Positions 1-7,356 of a DNA stretch of 22,965 bases are shown here, piece by piece. Source of the DNA: Gammaproteobacteria bacterium (GTDB lineage Bacteria; Pseudomonadota; Gammaproteobacteria; JAJDOJ01); the NCBI GenBank assembly GCA_027030565.1, contig JALVEU010000316.1:1-22965 (forward strand), in the 5' to 3' direction. Made by a program: the position numbers and the translations under genes. Within the stretch, counting starts at the first letter, position 1; every line of letters begins with the position of its first letter. The notes below the pieces were generated by a model. It searched no databases, was not told the DNA's origin, and saw only the letters and a program-made list of their open reading frames with translations.

Positions 1-2
1 CA

Positions 3-644
3 CATGGGGCCATGCGCGAGATCCTCGGTGCTCGGCTCGGGTGTCCTCCACAGGTCCTCGTATTCTCCTACGGCCGCTTCGGCAAGCCGGAACTGAGTTG
101 GCCGCGGCCACGCGCCCGGCGACTGGCGTTCAATCTCTCTCATTCGGGCACTGTGGCACTGTTGGCAGTGGCCTGGGACCTGCCCGTGGGCGTGGACATC
201 CAATACGCACACGATCCGGTGGAGGTGGAGCGGCTCGCACGGCGCGTCTTCTCCCCGGCCGAGCAGCGCGAGTTACTGCGTCTGCCGCCAGCGCGCCGCC
301 GGGAGGCCTTCTTTCTGGGCTGGACGCGCAAGGAGGCCTATGTGAAGGCCTTGGGCAGAGGTATCTACCACAGCTTTCAGGACTTCGACGTGCGTCTCAC
401 GCCAAGTGGCTCAGCGACGCTGTTGCGCACGTGCCCCGAGGCCCGGCGCTGGCGGCTGTTCGACCTACCGGTCGGCGACGGTTACAAGGCGGCGCTGGCC
501 GCTCCGGCCGCCGTCTCCGGCTTCGAGCTGCGTGTCTGGGAGCCGCGGACACGGGCGAAGAGGTGTGCGCCGAGTGGATCCGTGCGCTGGCGGCGTCAGC
601 GGGAGGCCGACACCGTGCGCGCCCAGGCGCTGCAGCCGACATAG
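3..644 (+). CDS. Sfp-type 4'-phosphopantetheinyl transferase, 5' end cut by the window
   Basis: Transfers the 4'-phosphopantetheine arm of CoA to a serine of acyl or peptidyl carrier proteins in the cytoplasm. Counting from the first ATG in view (12), the family motifs appear in order: GKPEL (24-28), FNLSHSG (40-46), GVDIQ (60-64; Asp62 is the expected Mg2+ ligand) and WTRKEAYVKALGRG (104-117; Glu108 and Lys112 are the expected catalytic or metal residues). In full-length Sfp-type enzymes about 100 residues precede the GVDI motif. Only about 60 are seen here and the frame stays open to base 3, so the N-terminus lies upstream of the window. The C-terminal tail after about residue 175 is basic, low in complexity and overlaps the convergent lipoprotein gene by 49 bases. 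The carrier-protein target cannot be told from this fragment. Confidence 0.9.
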   Translation, partial: HGAMREILGARLGCPPQVLVFSYGRFGKPELSWPRPRARRLAFNLSHSGTVALLAVAWDLPVGVDIQYAHDPVEVERLARRVFSPAEQRELLRLPPARRREAFFLGWTRKEAYVKALGRGIYHSFQDFDVRLTPSGSATLLRTCPEARRWRLFDLPVGDGYKAALAAPAAVSGFELRVWEPRTRAKRCAPSGSVRWRRQREADTVRAQALQPT

Positions 645-976
645 CCGCAGGTGCGGACCCTCGCATAAACGGTGGTGCCGACCGGCATCACCGCCTGGAA
701 CTCGGCGAAGTCGTGAAAGGTCGTGATCCACTCCCTGGCCGGACGGATGCTGGTCCACCAGATGAGCTCGTAGTGCGTGGCCTGTTCCACCGGTGACCAG
801 GTGACCCGGACGGTCACTTGGTCCTGTACCGGATCGGGCTCGTGCAGGGGTACACCACCGTCTCCACCCCCGCAGCCCACGAGCCATACGGGCCCCAACG
901 CCACCGACAGCAGGATCCTACAGAAGTGCCGGACGCTAAGCGCGCACCGCCACGCCGTCGTTCCCTTCCGCGCCAT
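596..976 (-). CDS. Small lipoprotein with a fibronectin-III-like domain
   Basis: A 126-residue predicted lipoprotein. A basic N-terminus and a hydrophobic stretch (about 18-34) lead to the lipobox LVGC with Cys35 as the lipidated residue. A Gly/Asp-rich spacer follows, then about 75 residues (VTVRVTWSPVEQATHYELIW... and VYARVRTCGYVGCSAWA) with the pattern of a fibronectin type III domain. Residue +2 after the Cys is Gly, so there is no inner-membrane retention Asp and outer-membrane sorting is likely. The ATG at 976 was chosen because it gives a proper signal peptide and has GGGG about 8 bases upstream; the same frame stays open further upstream but only through repeat-like sequence. The function is unknown; such domains often bind proteins or polysaccharides. 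Its 3' end overlaps the phosphopantetheinyl transferase gene tail to tail. Confidence 0.7.
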   Translation of the reverse strand: MARKGTTAWRCALSVRHFCRILLSVALGPVWLVGCGGGDGGVPLHEPDPVQDQVTVRVTWSPVEQATHYELIWWTSIRPAREWITTFHDFAEFQAVMPVGTTVYARVRTCGYVGCSAWARTVSASR

Positions 977-994
977 CGCCACACCCCTGCCATC

Positions 995-1028
995 CCGATA
1001 CGGGACGCATGCGGCGTTCCCGTATCGG
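995..1028. promoter_or_regulatory. Perfect 11-bp inverted repeat in the lipoprotein leader
   Basis: Arms CCGATACGGGA (995-1005) and TCCCGTATCGG (1018-1028) are exact reverse complements around a 12-base loop that itself contains the palindrome CGCATGCG. The repeat lies 18 bases upstream of the lipoprotein start codon on its coding strand. It could be an operator or an mRNA hairpin close to the ribosome-binding site. No regulator is assigned. Confidence 0.6.
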
Positions 1029-1067
1029 ACCGTTCCATGTGCATCGGTTCCATGAATAGAGTCTAGC

Positions 1068-1202
1068 AGGCTGTTGAAAAACGTTGCGAGATGCCCCGAT
1101 GCACGGCGCAGCGCAGCGACCGAGACATATCGGAGGGATCGGCGAGGATGCGGGCAGCGCGCGATACCGCACGCGGGATCCGCAGCAGTTTTCCGACAGC
1201 CT
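1068..1202. mobile_element. 135-bp MITE-like or IS-remnant element with imperfect terminal inverted repeats
   Basis: The left end AGGCTGTTGAAAAAC (1068 on) and the right end read on the other strand, AGGCTGTCGGAAAAC (1202 back), match at most positions and continue into similar TTGCG/CTGCGG sequence. GGCTGTTGAAAAA is familiar as the end sequence of several proteobacterial IS and MITE families, though I cannot assign a family here. The interior has no convincing transposase reading frame. No clear target-site duplication is visible. It sits between the lipoprotein gene and the 3' end of soeC. Confidence 0.5.
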
Positions 1203-1215
1203 ATTGGTACAGGTT

Positions 1216-1232
1216 CGCACCCCTGAGGTGCG
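1216..1232 (-). terminator. Hairpin just after the soeC stop codon, terminator-like
   Basis: CGCACC (1216-1221) and GGTGCG (1227-1232) form a 6-bp perfect stem with a 5-base loop, starting 3 bases after the soeC stop codon. There is no U-run after it, so it is at best a weak intrinsic terminator or an mRNA 3'-end stabiliser. Confidence 0.35.
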
Positions 1233-1235
1233 TCG

Positions 1236-2216
1236 TCAGGCGACGCGCTGATAATAGAGGTTTTGAGGGTGACGAGCGTCGGCGAAGAAGTACCAGCGCT
1301 CCGCAACCAGTCCCAGGTACTGTACCGCGAAGGCCGCCGCCGGGATCCAGAACGAAGAGAGCACGTAGGCGGTGGCCAGGAGCACCACCGGAATCACGAA
1401 CGCCGCCAGCAGAAAGAAGGTGCGTACCGTCTGCACGGCCTTCGCAGAGGCACCGTGAAAGAACTCACGGTTGTTGAAAGTCGGTCCCATGGCGCCCTGT
1501 GTGACCTGGCGGATGCGCGGGTGGCGCACGCCGATGGCCGATTGGAGGGTCGATTTCGGCTGCAGGTGTGCGTTGCGGTAGAGCGAGGCGAGCCGGCTCG
1601 CGGCCGCCGCCACGGTGAGGATCACCGCCCAGGTGCCGTAGAAACGGGTGAGCCCGCTGCCGAGCCAGGCAGCGAACGCCGCGGCCAGAGTGAAGCCCGA
1701 GGCACCCCCCAACAGGAGGAAGTTGAAAATGGTCAAGGGCGTGGCCCATTCGCGCAGGAAGCGTAGGGACGCATAAATCATCCCGGTGGCCACGAACAAG
1801 GCGAAGGCGGCCAAGGTCGCCAGGGCGCCCACGATCAGGGACGGGTCCACCGGCAGTGCCCCGCGGACCACGAACAGCGGTTCGGTCCAGCCGAAGTAGT
1901 GGATGGCGCCATAGGCCACCACCAGCACCATCAACGCAGGCAACAGGATCACCTCTCGAGACAGCCAGGAGGTGCGCCAGCGCGCCGCTGAACGCCAAGC
2001 CCGCCCGGGGCGTCCCAGATGGAAGAACGAGGCGAACAGGCCCAAGGCCAGAAAGCCCACCGCAATGGCACTGCCCAGCGCAAAGAACCGCTGGTGGTCG
2101 GGCATGGGCAGCAGGCGGGCGAGTGCATAGAGCTGGCTGGTGTAGATGGCCAGGAACAGCCCCTGACCGACGCCGATCAGGGTGGTGAGAAGGATGACCG
2201 AGAACGCAGGATGCAT
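1236..2216 (-). CDS. soeC: NrfD/DmsC-type membrane anchor subunit, probable SoeC
   Basis: A 326-residue integral membrane protein of the DmsC-like anchor family, which binds the molybdoenzyme dimer to the inner membrane and exchanges electrons with quinone. The start MHPAFSVILLTTLIGVGQG and the segment SFFHLGRPGRAWRSA with RWRTSWLSREV (about 63-88) are typical of DmsC-like anchors. About eight hydrophobic segments are visible, near residues 5-27, 43-65, 87-106, 126-150, 159-180, 190-205, 262-285 and 287-308. The size (about 36 kDa) fits SoeC of purple sulfur bacteria. It is the last gene of the soeABC set, 164 bases after soeB, and its start lacks a clear Shine-Dalgarno sequence. DmsC of a DMSO reductase is the main alternative; the partner subunit favours SoeC. 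Confidence 0.8.
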   Translation of the reverse strand: MHPAFSVILLTTLIGVGQGLFLAIYTSQLYALARLLPMPDHQRFFALGSAIAVGFLALGLFASFFHLGRPGRAWRSAARWRTSWLSREVILLPALMVLVVAYGAIHYFGWTEPLFVVRGALPVDPSLIVGALATLAAFALFVATGMIYASLRFLREWATPLTIFNFLLLGGASGFTLAAAFAAWLGSGLTRFYGTWAVILTVAAAASRLASLYRNAHLQPKSTLQSAIGVRHPRIRQVTQGAMGPTFNNREFFHGASAKAVQTVRTFFLLAAFVIPVVLLATAYVLSSFWIPAAAFAVQYLGLVAERWYFFADARHPQNLYYQRVA

Positions 2217-2380
2217 GGAGGACTCACAAAGAGATTACACGGAAGTCATATCAATCAATAAGATATATGATAAGTCTTGCGTCAGATATAAGGTTCAGGC
2301 TGGGCGAGCACCCGCCTGGTCCGAGCATTCCACCCCGCCGCGGTCACCGTGCAAGACTTTGACATGGGTATCCTTCATCC
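2217..2380 (-). other. AT-rich gap between soeB and soeC
   Basis: This 164-base gap holds a strikingly AT-rich core (about 2225-2295) inside an otherwise GC-rich region. It contains runs such as ATATCAATCAATAAGATATA and a short inverted pair TATCA/TGATA. Read on the minus strand, several TATAAT-like hexamers are possible, so an internal soeC promoter or an mRNA processing site is plausible, but I cannot choose one. No reading frame of note. Confidence 0.45.
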
Positions 2381-3112
2381 TCACCAGCTCGTGGTCTCGT
2401 CCAGGGTGGGCTGGTCCTTGGGCGGCTTGGGCGGCACGCCTTCCTTCTTGAGTGGATTGTCGGCGCGGATGAGCTCGTCGGCGTGGATGCGCAGCTCCGT
2501 GCGCCGGCGCGGCAGGTAGTGGTTGGCCGGCTTGGTGCCCCACTCGGGCATGAGGGTGTAGCCGCCTTGCTCGCGGATGGCCACCGAGACCTGGGAATAG
2601 GGGTCGTGCACGTCGCCGAACAGCCGCGCGTTGGTGGGGCAGGCCAGCACGCAGGCGGGCTTGCGCTCGGCCTCGGGCAGGGACTCGTCGTAGATGCGGT
2701 CCACGCACAGGGTGCATTTCTTCATCACCTTCTGGTGTTCGTCCAGTTCGCGGGCCCCGTAGGGGCAGGCCCAGGAGCAGTACTTGCAGCCGATGCACTT
2801 GTCGTAGTCCACCAGGACGATGCCGTCCTCCTCGCGTTTGTACGAGGCCCCGGTAGGGCAGACCGGCACGCAGGGCGGCTCCTCGCAGTGCAGGCAGGAC
2901 TTGGGGAAGTGCACCACGGTGGTGTGCGGGTACTCGCCCACTTCGAAGGTCTGCACCCGGTTGAAGAAGGTGCCGTGCGGATCGGGCCCGTAGGGACTGA
3001 AGTCCGCGAGCGGCCCCGCCCAGCCCGAAGTGTTCCACTCCTTGCAGGAAGTCACGCAGGCGTGACAGCCCACGCAGACGTTGAGATCGATCACCAGAGC
3101 AAGCTGTGTCAT
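2381..3112 (-). CDS. soeB: Four-cluster [4Fe-4S] electron-transfer subunit, probable SoeB
   Basis: A 243-residue DmsB/PsrB-type ferredoxin subunit that carries electrons between the molybdenum subunit and the membrane anchor. Sixteen cysteines fall in four motifs: C13-x2-C16-x2-C19-x3-C23, C73-x2-C76-x4-C81-x3-C85, C106-x2-C109-x2-C112-x3-C116, and C133-x2-C136-x17-C154-x3-C158, so four [4Fe-4S] clusters are expected. The start MTQLALVIDLNVCVGC was chosen because the first motif follows about 12 residues later, as in the family. The frame is open further upstream, but that extension carries no family features. No strong Shine-Dalgarno is visible. There is no Tat signal, as expected for a subunit that assembles on the cytoplasmic side. 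Length and gene order fit SoeB. Confidence 0.88.
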   Translation of the reverse strand: MTQLALVIDLNVCVGCHACVTSCKEWNTSGWAGPLADFSPYGPDPHGTFFNRVQTFEVGEYPHTTVVHFPKSCLHCEEPPCVPVCPTGASYKREEDGIVLVDYDKCIGCKYCSWACPYGARELDEHQKVMKKCTLCVDRIYDESLPEAERKPACVLACPTNARLFGDVHDPYSQVSVAIREQGGYTLMPEWGTKPANHYLPRRRTELRIHADELIRADNPLKKEGVPPKPPKDQPTLDETTSW

Positions 3113-3327
3113 GTCAGGATCTGTTTTTGAAACAAAGAGGACGCGGAGAGCGCCGAGTGAAAATGGGTAAGAAAGCGGGCGCAGCGTACACCAATCCTGC
3201 AGGCGGTCCACCCTGATGCGCGGGACTGGCGTTGGCTGTGGCACACATCGCCAGCAGCAGACCCCAATGCTATGCAACCGATGCCTTTCACGCTCCTCTC
3301 CGCGCCATCATTGTGCCCTTCGAGCGC
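3113..3327 (-). other. 215-bp gap between soeA and soeB
   Basis: No supported gene. Near 3130-3165 it has a purine-rich stretch (ACAAAGAGGACGCGGAGAGC and on) reminiscent of the GACGCGGAGACGCAGAG-like sequences often dispersed between proteobacterial genes. The copy here is single and degenerate. A gap this long inside a molybdoenzyme operon is unusual, and transcription may be partly uncoupled here. Confidence 0.3.
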
Positions 3328-6222
3328 TCATCTGCCCTTCAGGCCGGCCATGTACGCCAACCATTTGCGCGGGGCCTTGGCCATGCCCGGCAGGCGCCTC
3401 AACGGCGGGAACCGGGGTTCGGTCACCCGGGGCTCGCCTTCGGCCGCCTTGTAGACGCGCACGCGCACGTCGTACCAGCCGGCCTGTCCCGTCACCGGGT
3501 CGGAGTTGGAGACACGCAGGCCCTCGGGGTCCTCGGGCAGCTCCTCGGTGATCAGGTGATTGAGCAGGAAGCCCTGTTGTGACTCGTTGGCCCTGGGGTG
3601 AAGCGCCCAGGCGCCGGAAGCCTTGCCGATGGCGTTCCAGGTCCACACCGTGCCGGGCTCCACGGCCTCAGTGAACCGGGCCATGCAGCGTACCTTGCCC
3701 CAGGGGGACTCCACCCACACCCAGTCCCCGTCCTCGAAGGCACCGGCCTTGCCCACGCTGGGATGCACGAACAGGTAGTTGTGGCTGTGGATCTGGCGCA
3801 GCCAGGCGTTCTGGCTGTCCCAGGAGTGGTACATGGGCATGGGCCGCTGGGTCACGGCCCGCAGCGGATAACGGCGGGTATCGGTGTAGACCGTCTCCAG
3901 GGGCTCGTGCCAGAAGGGCAGGGGATCGAAGAAGTAGGCCACCCGCTCACGCAGCGCCTCGGGGGGTTTGCGGGTGATGCCGCGGCCCTCGGCGGCCAGG
4001 CGGAATTTCTGCAGCACCTCGGAATAGATGTGGCAGTTGATGGGCTCGGCATAGCGGGTCAGCCCGTTGGCGCGTGCCCAGGTGAGATAGCCCTTGTTCC
4101 AGTTGCGCATGTACTGGAACGAGCGCGGCAGTTCGTAATGAAAGAAACCGCCGTTTTGCGCATACATCTCCCACTGGCGCGGATTGGGCTCGCCCACCAT
4201 GAACTTGTCACCGTTCTTGCCGCGCCAGCCGGCCAGGAAACCGATGCCCGAGCCCGGTGCGGTTTCGTAGCGGACGATGAAATCGGGGTAGTCCTTGTAC
4301 TTGCGTTCGCCGTTCTCGTCCACGAAGGCGGGGAGCTTCAGCCGCACGCCCAGCTCGATGAGCACCTCTTGAAAGGGCTTGCACTCGCCTTTGGGCGGCA
4401 GCACCGGGATGCGCACCGAGTCCACGGGCCCGTCGTATTCGGAGATGGGCCGGTCGAGCATGGACATGACGTCGTGGCGCTCCAGGTAGGTGGTGTCGGG
4501 CAGTACCAGGTCGGCGAAGGCCACGGTCTCGGACTCGAAGGCGTCCGCCACCACCAGAAACGGGATCTTGTACTCGCCGTTCTCGTCCTTGTCGGTGAGC
4601 ATCCGCCGCACCTCGGTGGTGTTCATGGACGAGTTCCATGCCATGTTGGCCATGAACAGCATCAGCGTGTCGATGCGGTACGGGTCGCCCTTCCAGGCGT
4701 TGGTGATCACGTTGTGCATCAGCCCGTGCACGGCCAGCGGGTACTCCCAGGAGAAGGCCTTGTCGATGCGCACGGGCGCGCCCGCCTCGTCCACGAACAG
4801 ATCGTCCGGGTCGGCGGGCCAGCCCAGCGGCAGCCCGTTCAGCGGTGTGTCCGGCTGCACGTCCTCCGGACCCTTGGGCGGTTTGGCGCAAGGCGGGATG
4901 GGCCTCGGGAAGGGGGCCTTGTGGCGAAAGCCGCCGGGGGTGTCGATGGTGCCCAGCAGGGTCATCAGGATCCCCAAGGCGCGGATGGTGTGAAAGCCGT
5001 TGGAATGGGCTGCCAGTCCGCGCATGGCATGGAAGGCCACGGGCGAGCCCACCACCGACTCGTGGTCCTGGTCCCAGACGTCGGTCCAGGGGATGGGCAG
5101 CTCGATCTTCTGATCCCGCGCGGTCACCCCCATCTCGTAGGCCAGCCGGCGGATGGTGGCCGCCGGTACCCCGGTGATGTCCTCGGCCCACTCCGGCGTG
5201 TAGGAGGCCACGCGCTCCTTGAGGAGCTGGAAGGCGGTCTTCACCGGGGTGCCGTCGGGGAGCCGGAATGTGCCCAGCAGGCGAGGGTCCACGCCGGGGG
5301 TGTGGGTCGAGACCGGCCGGTCCACCTCCGGGTCCCACCACAGTTTGTTCTGCGGGTCGAAGCAGCCCTCCTCGGGCGGCACCTCGAAGCGTACGAACAT
5401 GCCGAACTCTTCGCTGTCCGCATCCTGGTTCACCAGCTCGGGGGCATTGGTGTAGCGCACCAGGAACTCACGGTCGTAGAGCCCGGTGTGGATGAGCTCG
5501 TGAACCACGGCGAGCAGGAAGGCCCCGTCGGTGCCTGGCCGGATGGGCACCCACTCGTCGGCGATGGCCGCGTAGCCCGTGCGCACCGGGTTGATGGCGA
5601 CGAAGCGCCCACCGGCGCGCTTGAACCGGGAGATGGCGATCTTCAGCGGGTTGGAGTGGTGGTCCTCGGCGGTGCCGATCATGAAGAAGAGCTTGGCCCG
5701 CTCCAGATCGGGGCCGCCGAACTCCCAGAACGAGCCGCCGATGGTATAGATGAGCCCCGCGGCCATGTTCACCGAGCAGAAGCCCCCGTGGGCGGCGTAA
5801 TTGGGCGTACCGAACTGTTGGGCGAACAGCCCCGTGAGGGCCTGCATCTGGTCGCGTCCGGTGAACAGGGCGAACCGGCGCGGGTCGGTGGCACGGATCT
5901 CTGCGAGCCGCTCGGCCAAGATGCCGAAGGCCTCCTCCCAGGAGATGGGCTCGAATTTGCCTTCGCCGCGCTCGGTGCCGGCCTTGCGGCGCAGGGGCCG
6001 GGAGAGCCGGGCGGGCGAGTACTGCTTCATGATGCCCGAGGCACCCTTGGCACAGATGACCCCCTGGTTCAGGGGGTGGTCCGGGTTGCCCTCGATGTAG
6101 CGCAGCTGCCCGTCGCGTAGGGTCACCCGGATGCCGCATCGGCAGGCGCACATGTAGCAGGTGGTGTACTTGACCTCGGTGTGACCACGGGCCTTGTCGG
6201 AACGCTGGGTCAGGTCTTCCAT
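3328..6222 (-). CDS. soeA: Molybdopterin oxidoreductase catalytic subunit, probable sulfite dehydrogenase SoeA
   Basis: A 964-residue (about 108 kDa) DMSO-reductase-family enzyme with a bis-MGD cofactor, expected to oxidise sulfite to sulfate. The N-terminal [4Fe-4S] motif is C22-x2-C25-x3-C29-x27-C57, followed by AKG. The candidate Mo ligand is Cys149 in GGFCSVNM. The C-terminal molydopterin dinucleotide-binding domain begins near YPLRAVTQRPMPMYHSWDSQN (split over about 790-815) and includes HPRANESQQGF. There is no twin-arginine signal peptide, so the protein should stay in the cytoplasm, unlike periplasmic PhsA, PsrA or DmsA enzymes; this together with size and partners is the main argument for SoeA. 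It heads the soeABC set and is divergent from motA. The ribosome-binding site is weak. A polysulfide/thiosulfate reductase-like role is the alternative. Confidence 0.8.
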   Translation of the reverse strand: MEDLTQRSDKARGHTEVKYTTCYMCACRCGIRVTLRDGQLRYIEGNPDHPLNQGVICAKGASGIMKQYSPARLSRPLRRKAGTERGEGKFEPISWEEAFGILAERLAEIRATDPRRFALFTGRDQMQALTGLFAQQFGTPNYAAHGGFCSVNMAAGLIYTIGGSFWEFGGPDLERAKLFFMIGTAEDHHSNPLKIAISRFKRAGGRFVAINPVRTGYAAIADEWVPIRPGTDGAFLLAVVHELIHTGLYDREFLVRYTNAPELVNQDADSEEFGMFVRFEVPPEEGCFDPQNKLWWDPEVDRPVSTHTPGVDPRLLGTFRLPDGTPVKTAFQLLKERVASYTPEWAEDITGVPAATIRRLAYEMGVTARDQKIELPIPWTDVWDQDHESVVGSPVAFHAMRGLAAHSNGFHTIRALGILMTLLGTIDTPGGFRHKAPFPRPIPPCAKPPKGPEDVQPDTPLNGLPLGWPADPDDLFVDEAGAPVRIDKAFSWEYPLAVHGLMHNVITNAWKGDPYRIDTLMLFMANMAWNSSMNTTEVRRMLTDKDENGEYKIPFLVVADAFESETVAFADLVLPDTTYLERHDVMSMLDRPISEYDGPVDSVRIPVLPPKGECKPFQEVLIELGVRLKLPAFVDENGERKYKDYPDFIVRYETAPGSGIGFLAGWRGKNGDKFMVGEPNPRQWEMYAQNGGFFHYELPRSFQYMRNWNKGYLTWARANGLTRYAEPINCHIYSEVLQKFRLAAEGRGITRKPPEALRERVAYFFDPLPFWHEPLETVYTDTRRYPLRAVTQRPMPMYHSWDSQNAWLRQIHSHNYLFVHPSVGKAGAFEDGDWVWVESPWGKVRCMARFTEAVEPGTVWTWNAIGKASGAWALHPRANESQQGFLLNHLITEELPEDPEGLRVSNSDPVTGQAGWYDVRVRVYKAAEGEPRVTEPRFPPLRRLPGMAKAPRKWLAYMAGLKGR

Positions 6223-6544
6223 GGCGGGTCGCCGGACAGCGGGTATCAGCGCAGGCTAATATTCCCCGGCCCCGAGCGCCATTCCCCGCGGGGGATAGGC
6301 GGCCGCCCTGCGCAGGTCGGTTGAGTGGACGCCCCCCAACGCCGCCGCAGACCGCGAGTCGGCCGCTCACCACCCCACATCGGATCGACGGATCGCCGTG
6401 TACCGGGCGGGACCTATGCTGTGGGCAAGCAGAGGTGCCCCCGGGTCACGCCAACCGATGACTCAAGCTGCGGCGCCTGCTGCCGATAACGAAGGTAACC
6501 GTGGCCCACGGAACCCAGCCACTTGCGCGGAGGGAATGCACGAG
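6223..6544. other. Divergent soeA-motA intergenic region (322 bp)
   Basis: No gene is supported. The motA-proximal half contains the sigma28-type promoter at 6463-6489. The soeA-proximal half contains two copies of ATTCCCCG starting exactly 20 bp apart (6261 and 6281). The second copy is part of the near-palindrome ATTCCCCGCGGGGGAT (6281-6296). These lie 30-75 bases upstream of the soeA start, in the position of an operator. A convincing soeA -35/-10 pair is not visible; the AATATTAG-like run on the minus strand near 6255-6263 is the best -10 candidate. Confidence 0.5.
6463..6489 (+). promoter_or_regulatory. Sigma28 (FliA) promoter for motAB
   Basis: TCAAGCTG (6463-6470), 11-base spacer, then a perfect GCCGATAA (6482-6489). 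The flagellar sigma28 consensus is TAAAGTTT-N11-GCCGATAA; the -35 matches 5 of 8 and the -10 matches 8 of 8. The predicted start near 6496 leaves a leader of about 50 bases that contains the motA ribosome-binding site. The -35 shares GACTCAAG with the flgK promoter at 19271. Confidence 0.85.
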
Positions 6545-7309
6545 ATGGATCTTGCCACCCTGCTCGGACTGATCGGCGCCCTGGGCGCGATCTTCGCGTC
6601 CATACTCATGGGCGGCAGCGCGGCGGTCTTCGTCAACGTACCCGGCCTGATCATCGTGGTTGGGGGCACGCTTGCGGTCACGCTCATGAAGTTCCCCCTG
6701 TCCCACACGCTGGGGGCCTTCAAGGTGGCGGCGAAGGCCTTCATCTACAAGTCCGAGAAGCCCGACGAGCTCATCGCCCAGAGCATCGAGCTGGCCAACA
6801 TCGCCCGCAAGGAGGGCATCCTGGGTCTGGAGCAGGTGGAGATCCAAAACGCCTTCCTCAAGAAAGGGGTACAGCTCGTGGTCGACGGTCACCCCTCCGA
6901 CCTGGTGCAACGGATGCTCACCAAGGACATCAACCTGTCCATCGAACGCAACGAGGAGGGCCTGAGCATCTTCAAGGCCATCGGAGACGCGGCACCGGCC
7001 ATGGGCATGATCGGGACCCTGATCGGTCTGGTGCAGATGATGGCCAACATGGACGACCCCAAGGCCATCGGGCCCGCCATGGCCGTGGCCCTGCTCACGA
7101 CGCTGTACGGGGCGGTCATCGCCAACGCGCTGGCACTGCCCATCGCCGACAAACTGGCCCACCGCAGCCGCGAGGAGAGCATCAACAAGTCTCTGATCCT
7201 GGAAAGCATCCGGGCCATTCAGGACGGACTCAACCCGCGTGTCATGGAGGAGCTGCTCAAGAGCTACCTGCCGGACAACGAACGGGAGGCCGCCCCGGCG
7301 GCGGCCTGA
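6545..7309 (+). CDS. motA: Flagellar motor stator protein MotA/PomA
   Basis: A 254-residue inner-membrane stator subunit that forms the ion channel with MotB and pushes on FliG of the rotor. Hydrophobic segments at about 4-22, 33-50, 150-167 and 178-200 give the four membrane helices. The large cytoplasmic loop has the charged cluster R88-K89 with Glu96, at the same numbers as the rotor-contact residues of Vibrio PomA. Pro151 (in AAPAMGMIGTLIGLV) and Pro199 (NALALPIADKL) are the two conserved prolines. The ATG at 6545 was chosen over 6536 because GGAGGG (6529-6534) is then 10 bases away rather than 1. The similarity to PomA hints at sodium drive, which would suit a halophile, but the ion cannot be settled here. 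It is followed by motB. Confidence 0.95.
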   Translation: MDLATLLGLIGALGAIFASILMGGSAAVFVNVPGLIIVVGGTLAVTLMKFPLSHTLGAFKVAAKAFIYKSEKPDELIAQSIELANIARKEGILGLEQVEIQNAFLKKGVQLVVDGHPSDLVQRMLTKDINLSIERNEEGLSIFKAIGDAAPAMGMIGTLIGLVQMMANMDDPKAIGPAMAVALLTTLYGAVIANALALPIADKLAHRSREESINKSLILESIRAIQDGLNPRVMEELLKSYLPDNEREAAPAAA

Positions 7310-7356
7310 GGTGGGGCCCAGGCCTCGGGCCGGCCCTGGCATGAGGAGTACGCGAG

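Noticed and set aside
41..796. 251-codon plus-strand frame overlapping the phosphopantetheinyl transferase gene
   Set aside because: Arg/Ala/Gly-rich with no motif; the other frame carries the conserved catalytic motifs.
3130..3170. Dispersed-repeat-like purine stretch between soeB and soeA
   Set aside because: Only one degenerate copy in the window, too short to call a repeat.
3598..6120. 840-codon open frame on the plus strand opposite soeA
   Set aside because: Its product is rich in His, Gly, Arg and Val without any domain, as expected from the antisense of a GC-rich gene; soeA on the other strand has clear motifs throughout.
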